Source: CAUJGQ01 sp038325665 (lineage in GTDB: Bacteria > Chloroflexota > Dehalococcoidia > CAUJGQ01). From it: DNA of 9,517 bases. Shown one piece after another: positions 5,090 through 9,517 of this stretch. The notes beneath the pieces were generated by a model. The model worked only from the letters and a program-made list of their open reading frames with translations, made no database searches and had not been told where the DNA came from. Position numbers and translations under genes: made by a program. Each line of letters starts with the position of its first letter. Position 1 is the first letter of the stretch. The stretch spans positions 1-9,517 of the forward strand of contig JBBQJF010000198.1 in the NCBI GenBank assembly GCA_038325665.1, given 5' to 3'.

Positions 5090-6600
5090 GACTGGCGCTG
5101 CCGACGGGCGACCTCCGCGCCCCCGTTGCGGCGGCTCTTGCCGCGGCGGGACTGCCCCTCGACGAGTACGCGGCCGGATCGCGGGCGCTGCGTATCACCC
5201 TGCCCAGCGGCGAGGCCGCCCTGCGCGTTTTCCGTGAGAAGGACATCCCAATCCAAATTGCGCTTGGCAATTACGATCTCGGGATCTGCTCGGCCGTCTG
5301 GGTCGAGGAACTGCACAGTCGCTACCCGCAAGAGGAAGTCACGGTATTGCGTCCGCTGGGCTTCGGACGGCGGAAGGTGGTCGTCGCCGCTCCGCGCGCA
5401 TTGGTGGACGCGGGGCCGCTGACGGCGTTGCCCGGTGGTGCGTTGCGACTGGTCAGTGAGTATCCCGGACTTGCCGAACGGTTCGCGCGTCAGATGCGGT
5501 TGCCGCGCTACGTGGTGCTACCCGTGTGGGGCGCCGCGGCGGCGTACCCGCCCGAGGACGCCGACATCGCCGTGATGTCCGTCGAGGACGAGCGGGAGGT
5601 GATCGATGCCGGACTGCAGCCGCTCGCGACGATCATGGATGCGCCCGCTTGGCTAATTGCCAGTCGCCGCGGCCTGCGCGAGCGTGATCTCGGCGATCTG
5701 CTCGGCCGTTTGCTCAACCTGCCCACAGCGGCGGCGGACAGCCCTGATCCATCTGATCCGTGGCGGCGCGGCACCGCGGGCAATGCCTTGACGACGGCAG
5801 CAGGCGGGTCCATTTGGTATCCGCGGGCCGCGTTGGTCGGCGTGACCGCGAACGGCCACGCGTCGCCGTCCGGGAGCGATGCGGCGACGGCCGCCGGGGC
5901 GCGCGCCGCGATCGTACGACTGGCGGTGCCGGACGGCCACGCGCAGCGCCACACGGTCGTCGCGCTGCGGGCGGCCGGCATCGAGTTCGATGGGTACGAC
6001 GAGAAGGTGTTTGCCCGCCGGCCCCGCCCTGGTCCGGAGTTCGCCGGGCTGGAGGTCAAGGTCATCCGGCCGCAGGACATGCCGCAGCAGGTGGCAATCG
6101 GCAACTTTGATCTGGCTATCACCGGACGTGATTGGCTGATGGACCACCTCTTTCAGTTTCCGTCCAGTCCGGTGATCGAGGCGGTTGACCTTGGCCTGTC
6201 GCGCTACGGTATCGTCGCGGCTGTCAGCGAGGACGTGCCCGCGGAGACGCTGACCGGCGCTGTAGCGTACTGGCGCGGGCAGGGCATCACCACCATCCGG
6301 GTTGCCTCTGAGTATCCGAACATCGCCGACCACTTCGCCCGACTGCACCAACTCGGCCGCTACCAGATCGTACCGGTGAACGGGGCGAGTGAGGCGTTTG
6401 TGCCGGAGGACAGCGAGATTCTGATCGAGGGGTCGGAAACGGGTTCGAGCTTCCGCGCCAACCGGCTCAAGGGCATCGAGCGGGTGTTTGAATCGACCAA
6501 CTGCGTGATCCGGGGGAAAGGCCCGCTCGACTCCCGGCGCGAGGAGCTTATCGGGCGACTGCTGGGGCAACTGCGCGCGGCGATGGTGACAGCAGGTTGA
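5083..6600 (+). CDS. hisG: ATP phosphoribosyltransferase, tandem double-HisG protein
   Basis: HisG joins ATP and PRPP, the first committed step of histidine synthesis. The 505-residue product contains two HisG catalytic-type domains, about 1-213 and 276-500, joined by an Ala/Gly/Pro/Ser-rich linker. Shared positions include LRLALPTGD with VRLAVPDGH, REKDIP (51-56) with RPQDMP (329-334), IALGNYDLGI with VAIGNFDLAI, SEYPGLAERFAR with SEYPNIADHFAR, and PPEDADI with VPEDSEI. The N copy keeps SRAL (33-36) and LGFGRR (92-97), but reads EDE (168-170) where the PRPP motif should be. The C copy keeps ETGSS (452-456) with N460, but has lost SRxL and GFG. No C-terminal regulatory domain follows, as expected for the short, HisZ-dependent form. 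The ATG at 5083 overlaps hisZ by 7 bases and follows GAGGGG; the frame is open further upstream only as a shadow of hisZ. Activity is inferred. Confidence 0.92.
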   Translation: MLRLALPTGDLRAPVAAALAAAGLPLDEYAAGSRALRITLPSGEAALRVFREKDIPIQIALGNYDLGICSAVWVEELHSRYPQEEVTVLRPLGFGRRKVVVAAPRALVDAGPLTALPGGALRLVSEYPGLAERFARQMRLPRYVVLPVWGAAAAYPPEDADIAVMSVEDEREVIDAGLQPLATIMDAPAWLIASRRGLRERDLGDLLGRLLNLPTAAADSPDPSDPWRRGTAGNALTTAAGGSIWYPRAALVGVTANGHASPSGSDAATAAGARAAIVRLAVPDGHAQRHTVVALRAAGIEFDGYDEKVFARRPRPGPEFAGLEVKVIRPQDMPQQVAIGNFDLAITGRDWLMDHLFQFPSSPVIEAVDLGLSRYGIVAAVSEDVPAETLTGAVAYWRGQGITTIRVASEYPNIADHFARLHQLGRYQIVPVNGASEAFVPEDSEILIEGSETGSSFRANRLKGIERVFESTNCVIRGKGPLDSRREELIGRLLGQLRAAMVTAG

Positions 6601-6649
6601 GCGTGGTCGCGTCCAAGATCATGCGCCGGGGCGGTTGCCCTCGGTCTAC

Positions 6650-6710
6650 CTGTACGTGGAGCGGGGCCGGGGCGATGCGGTGGCTCCTTCCCACCCGCGG
6701 CGACGTACAG
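6650..6710. repeat. Spaced 8-base inverted repeat after hisG
   Basis: CTGTACGT (6650-6657) and ACGTACAG (6703-6710) are exact reverse complements separated by 45 bases of GC-rich sequence. They lie in the 251-base gap between hisG and the phospholipase C-like gene. Eight bases is short enough that chance is possible, but the direct abutment to the next hairpin suggests one composite intergenic element. Confidence 0.4.
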
Positions 6711-6716
6711 CTTGCA

Positions 6717-6739
6717 GGGGCGACCGGGCGGGTCGCCCC
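6717..6739. repeat. Perfect inverted repeat GGGGCGACC / GGTCGCCCC (REP-like)
   Basis: A 9-base perfect stem (6717-6725 with 6731-6739) surrounds a 5-base loop. No T-tract follows, so it is not a classic terminator. The GGCGAC...GTCGCC core returns at 9235-9253, pointing to a dispersed hairpin repeat family in this genome. Confidence 0.7.
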
Positions 6740-6851
6740 GGAGCGCTGGTCGGAACAAGCTAGTGTATCCTCAGACCAGCCGTTGGTTTATTCCGTGACC
6801 GAAGGCGATCGATCAGGTCGCCCGATCCTGCACGAGCACAACGAGGCAACC

Positions 6852-7610
6852 GTGCCGCCGATCTTCTTGCACATGGCGATGGCTCGGGATGTGGGCGAGC
6901 GGCTCGACAGCTCGACGCTGAACGATCACGCGGGCGCCTACTATCTGGGCTCGACCTCGCCCGACATCCGGGTGCTGACGCGCTGGGACCGAAGCCAAAC
7001 GCACTTCTTCGACCTATCCGTGACGGAGCACCAGGACAGCGTGGCGGCGATGTTCGCGGCGTACCCCCATCTCGTCACGGCCGACAAGCTGAACGGCGAG
7101 ACGGCCGCGTTCGTGGCGGGGTATATCGGCCATCTGACTCTCGATGAGACATGGATCACGCGGGTCTATCGCCCGCACTTCGGGCAAGTCTCGGCGCTCG
7201 GGGGCGATGCTCAGGCGGATGTCATGGACCGCGTGCTCCAGTATGAACTCGACCGGCGGCGGCGCGAGGATGCCGAGACATCGCTCGCGATCCGCGAGGC
7301 GCTCGAAGGGTGCGAACTCGCGGTGAATGTCGGGTTCCTCGATAGCGATACGCTACGGCGCTGGCGCGAGGTGGCGGTGGACGTGACCCGCCATCCGCCG
7401 ACGTGGGAGCGGTTCAAGTTCCAGGGTGGCCGGCACCTGCGTCACGCCGGCCTTGATTCCGACGAGGCGCTGGAAGCGTTCATGGAACAGATTCCCGATG
7501 TGCTCGAGCGGACGATCCGGCACGTCTCCACCGTCCACGTCGACGCCTATCTCGAACAGTCGCGTGATATGGCGCTGCGCGCGGCGCGCTCCTACCTTGG
7601 ACAGGGGTAA
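6852..7610 (+). CDS. Zinc-dependent phospholipase C family-like protein
   Basis: From the chosen start the product is 252 residues. It resembles the Zn_dep_PLPC family: an N-terminal FLHMAMARDVGERL helix with H7, then AYYLGSTSPDIR (29-40) in the position of the family's G-(N/D)-x-x-PD motif, THFFDL (50-55), and FVAGYIGHLTLDE (87-99). H7, D38, H51, H94 and D98 are plausible metal ligands. There is no signal peptide, so a secreted phospholipase role is doubtful; a cytoplasmic metal-dependent hydrolase is more cautious. The frame is open back to a TTG at 6597, but those 85 codons read poorly and cover the hairpin repeats. GTG at 6852 has GAGG 5 bases upstream and coincides with the family's usual N-terminus. 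It sits between hisG and hisD with no known histidine role. Confidence 0.78.
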   Translation: MPPIFLHMAMARDVGERLDSSTLNDHAGAYYLGSTSPDIRVLTRWDRSQTHFFDLSVTEHQDSVAAMFAAYPHLVTADKLNGETAAFVAGYIGHLTLDETWITRVYRPHFGQVSALGGDAQADVMDRVLQYELDRRRREDAETSLAIREALEGCELAVNVGFLDSDTLRRWREVAVDVTRHPPTWERFKFQGGRHLRHAGLDSDEALEAFMEQIPDVLERTIRHVSTVHVDAYLEQSRDMALRAARSYLGQG

Positions 7611-7633
7611 TCCTATCCGCGTGTGACGGACCG

Positions 7634-7749
7634 TCAGCGGTCAGCGATCAGCCCGCCGGTGTACCGACAGGATAGCCATCCCGCGGCGCCCGCGCCGTGG
7701 TGACGGACCGGGGCCGTCCGGCCACTAACCGCTGATGGCTGACGACTGA
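7634..7749. repeat. Imperfect 19-base inverted repeat between PLC-like gene and hisD
   Basis: TCAGCGGTCAGCGATCAGC (7634-7652) pairs with GCTGATGGCTGACGACTGA (7731-7749), with 3 mismatches over 19 bases. Each arm is itself built from TCAGC-type units. A 10-base direct repeat, TGACGGACCG, also occurs at 7624-7633 and 7701-7710. The element fills most of the gap before hisD. It looks like a dispersed intergenic repeat rather than an operator. Confidence 0.6.
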
Positions 7750-7769
7750 CCTCTTACGAAGGAATGATT

Positions 7770-9116
7770 GTGGTCGACATGATTGACGTAACGATCCGCA
7801 TCGTTCGCGGCGCCGATGAGGCGCGGTACACGATTTTGCGGCGGATATCCCTGGAAGACTCGGAGCCACCCGAGTATGTGCGCGAGCGCGACCGGCGCGT
7901 GTTCGGACCTGGCCTGTCGGTATCGGACGTGGTCGATCGTATCCTCGCCGCCGTGCGGGCGGAGGGTGACGCCGCCGTTATCCGGTTCAACGAGGGACTC
8001 GACGGCTCGGCGCCGGCTCCGGTAGCCGTCTCGCGCGGTGAGATCGAGGCGGCGTACGGCGCGGTGTCAGCCGAGCTGGTTGACGCCCTGAAGCTCTCGG
8101 CGGATCGGATTCGTGACTATCATCAGCGCCAGTTGCGGCATGGATGGACCAACTTCGAGGAAGGCGGCCTTGGTCAGATCGTGCGGCCGGTTCAGCGCGC
8201 CGGCATTTACATGCCGGGTACGGCCGCGCCGCTGCCATCGTCGATGCTGATGACCGCGATTCCGGCGCGGGTGGCGGGCGTGGACGAGGTCTACGTCGCC
8301 AGCCCAGCGATGCCCGACGGCTCAATCGCCCCGCTCAAGCTGGTTGCGGCGGACATTGCCGGCGTCGATGCCGTGTATCGCGCGGGGGGAGCGCAAGGTA
8401 TCGCCGCGCTCGCCTACGGCACGGAGACGGTGCCGCGGGTGGACAAGGTCTTTGGTCCGGGTGGTCTTTTTGTGACCCTCGCCAAGCGCAAGGTGTTTGG
8501 TACCGTCGGAATCGACGCGATCTACGGTCCCACCGAGACGGTGGTGGTCGCCGACAGCGCCGCCGACCCGGTGCTGTGCGCCGCCGATCTGCTCGCCCAG
8601 GCCGAGCACGATGAGCTTGCCAGCCCGATCCTGCTCACGGACTCGGCCGAGCTGGCGGCGCGGGTGGCTGACGAGCTGAAGAGTCAACTCGCGACGCTTG
8701 AGCGCGGCGCGATCGCGGCGGCCGCCTTCGCGAATCGCGGCGGTATCGTGGTCACGGCGTCAATCGAGGAGGCGATCATGCTCGCCAATGAGTACGCGCC
8801 CGAGCATCTGTGCCTGCTGGTGCGCGATGCGCGGGAGTGGGCGCCAAAAATCCGCAATGCCGGCGGTGTGTTCGTGGGTGAGTCGTCGCCGGAGGCGCTC
8901 GGTGATTACATCGCGGGGCCGAGCCATGTGATGCCCACTGGCGGCAGCGCCCGCTGGGCATCGCCGCTGAGCGTTAACGATTTCCTCAAGACCATGAGCC
9001 TGATCGCCGTGCCCGACGAGGTCATGCAGCAACTTGGCCCCGCCGCCGCTCTCATCGCCCGCTCCGAAGGATTGACCGCCCATGCGCGAGCGTTGGAGGC
9101 GCGGCTGGGACGATGA
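7770..9116 (+). CDS. hisD: Histidinol dehydrogenase
   Basis: HisD oxidises L-histidinol to L-histidine in two NAD-dependent steps using zinc. Numbered from the chosen start (448 residues), the zinc-site residues are Q277 and H280 (LLAQAEHDE), D379 (GDYIAGPSH) and H438 (EGLTAHARA); the catalytic pair E345-H346 is in YAPEHL. Their spacing matches the E. coli enzyme closely. Other marks are PGTAAPLPSS (149-158), RAGGAQGIAALAYGTETVPR (204-223) and DKVFGPGG. The loop usually reading AGPSE is YGPTET (252-257), and AGPNHVLPT is AGPSHVMPT. Three starts are in frame: ATG 7764, GTG 7770 and ATG 7779. I prefer GTG 7770, which lies 6 bases after AAGGA; ATG 7764 would touch the Shine-Dalgarno. The gene is complete and appears functional. 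Confidence 0.95.
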   Translation: MVDMIDVTIRIVRGADEARYTILRRISLEDSEPPEYVRERDRRVFGPGLSVSDVVDRILAAVRAEGDAAVIRFNEGLDGSAPAPVAVSRGEIEAAYGAVSAELVDALKLSADRIRDYHQRQLRHGWTNFEEGGLGQIVRPVQRAGIYMPGTAAPLPSSMLMTAIPARVAGVDEVYVASPAMPDGSIAPLKLVAADIAGVDAVYRAGGAQGIAALAYGTETVPRVDKVFGPGGLFVTLAKRKVFGTVGIDAIYGPTETVVVADSAADPVLCAADLLAQAEHDELASPILLTDSAELAARVADELKSQLATLERGAIAAAAFANRGGIVVTASIEEAIMLANEYAPEHLCLLVRDAREWAPKIRNAGGVFVGESSPEALGDYIAGPSHVMPTGGSARWASPLSVNDFLKTMSLIAVPDEVMQQLGPAAALIARSEGLTAHARALEARLGR

Positions 9117-9162
9117 CTGGCGCCGTCGCGGGGACCGGTACACACCATCGCCATCCGACACG

Positions 9163-9319
9163 CCGACGTTGGTCGGGGAGATGTCCGGATCCAAAGCTGG
9201 ATGGCCCGCCGGGTCACCCTGGACCAAGCGAAAAGGCGACCCACCGAGTCGCCCCCACATGGGCGTCGTCCGCGTTGTCTGGTTAGGGCCACCCGGTGGA
9301 TCGCCCTTGACCAAGCGAA
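9163..9319. repeat. Cluster of short hairpins and a direct repeat between hisD and hisC
   Basis: The 272-base gap holds several small structures. CCGAC/GTCGG occurs at 9163-9176 and ATCCA/TGGAT at 9189-9202. GGCGAC (9235-9240) pairs with GTCGCC (9248-9253), the same core as the hairpin at 6717-6739. An exact 11-base direct repeat, GACCAAGCGAA, occurs at 9222-9232 and 9309-9319, each preceded by a similar CCGGGT/CCGGTG segment about 10-20 bases upstream, so roughly 40 bases are duplicated with an 87-base offset. An open frame across this region (9082-9420) is a by-product of the repeats. Confidence 0.6.
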
Positions 9320-9345
9320 GTTCGCCCTCACCGTACCGTCGCGCC

Positions 9346-9366
9346 CCCAACACCCAACACCCAACA
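9346..9366. repeat. Three tandem copies of CCCAACA
   Basis: The 7-base unit CCCAACA occurs three times without change at 9346-9366, about 20 bases before the hisC start. It is a short simple repeat that may vary in copy number; no function is evident. Confidence 0.75.
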
Positions 9367-9388
9367 TCCTTTCGCCAGGGAGATCACC

Positions 9389-9517
9389 ATGACTCAATCC
9401 CCCCGCGCATCGACGGGTGATGTCACGCGGTTCGTGCGGCCCGATCTGCTGCGGATGGCCGCGTACGAGCCGGTGATGCCAATCGAAACTCTGGCCGCGG
9501 GGCTGGGAGTGCCGGTC
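9389..9517 (+). CDS. hisC: Histidinol-phosphate aminotransferase, N-terminal part only
   Basis: The frame from ATG 9389 is open to the window edge (43 codons) and begins MTQSPRASTGDVTRFVRPDL. The following LLRMAAYEPVMPIETLAAGL matches the N-terminal arm of HisC-type class I aminotransferases, which typically reads R-x-x-L-x-x-(M/L)-x-x-Y-x-P then E-x-(L/I)-A-x-x-(L/H)-G. HisC transfers an amino group from glutamate to imidazole acetol-phosphate using PLP. AGGGAG lies 7 bases upstream of the ATG. Its position after hisD supports the call, but the PLP lysine and the rest of the enzyme are outside the window, so a related aminotransferase is not excluded. Confidence 0.85.
   Translation, partial: MTQSPRASTGDVTRFVRPDLLRMAAYEPVMPIETLAAGLGVPV

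Noticed and set aside
4762..6600. 612-residue HisG starting inside hisZ
   Set aside because: The first 107 residues are arginine/glycine-rich shadow translation of hisZ. The ATG at 5083 begins exactly at the HisG domain and has an upstream GAGGGG.
6597..6851. N-terminal extension of the phospholipase C-like gene from TTG 6597
   Set aside because: The 85 codons translate the hairpin repeats and give no conserved sequence. GTG 6852 fits the family N-terminus and has a ribosome site.
8760..9397. Minus-strand ORFs of 163-197 codons over the end of hisD and the gap
   Set aside because: They are antisense shadows of hisD plus the repeat cluster, with no domain match.
9082..9420. 112-codon ORF spanning the hisD-hisC gap
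   Set aside because: It begins inside hisD and its later part, including two PWTKR/PLTKR-like motifs, is simply the translated direct repeat. There is no ribosome site, and it overlaps the hisC start.
1..9517. CRISPR array, tRNA or rRNA genes, transposase
   Set aside because: I saw no regularly spaced identical repeats, no tRNA-like T-loop/acceptor combination, no rRNA signature and no transposase ORF.

Overview
The window is GC-rich bacterial DNA with dense coding on both strands. Protein style (a single-domain BirA, a slipin, a short-form HisG working with HisZ, a HisD carrying YGPTET) and the small REP-like hairpin repeats between genes suggest Chloroflexota, probably near Thermomicrobia/Sphaerobacter. 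This is inferred from sequence style only.

Left part (1-1293): a possible gene start running off the left edge on the minus strand, then about 390 bases with nothing I can support, then a minus-strand gene of the phage Gp37/Gp68 (DUF5131) family with a three-cysteine radical-SAM-like motif. Middle (1442-2414): a compact unit of sigma70-type promoter, near-perfect Shine-Dalgarno, a very short ORF, two mutually exclusive RNA helices and a strong intrinsic terminator, placed directly before birA (biotin--protein ligase). It could be an attenuator leader for birA or a stand-alone small gene or RNA. A G+C-rich hairpin and a 72-base tandem repeat fill the convergent gap to a minus-strand slipin (SPFH) gene that has no nfeD partner in view.

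Right part (3833-9517): a histidine-biosynthesis cluster on the plus strand, hisZ, hisG, a zinc-dependent phospholipase C-like gene, hisD and the first 43 codons of hisC. HisZ and HisG together would catalyse and regulate the first step (ATP + PRPP). HisD performs the last two oxidations, and HisC the histidinol-phosphate transamination. hisZ and hisG overlap and are probably translationally coupled, whereas the later gaps (about 250, 160 and 270 bases) are each filled with inverted repeats.

The most unusual gene is hisG. Its 505-residue product is a tandem of two HisG-like domains joined by a low-complexity linker. The N-terminal copy keeps the front-half signatures (SRxL, GFGR) but has lost the PRPP-binding ETG motif, while the C-terminal copy keeps ETG and has lost the front-half signatures. 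The birA leader is the second observation most worth following.
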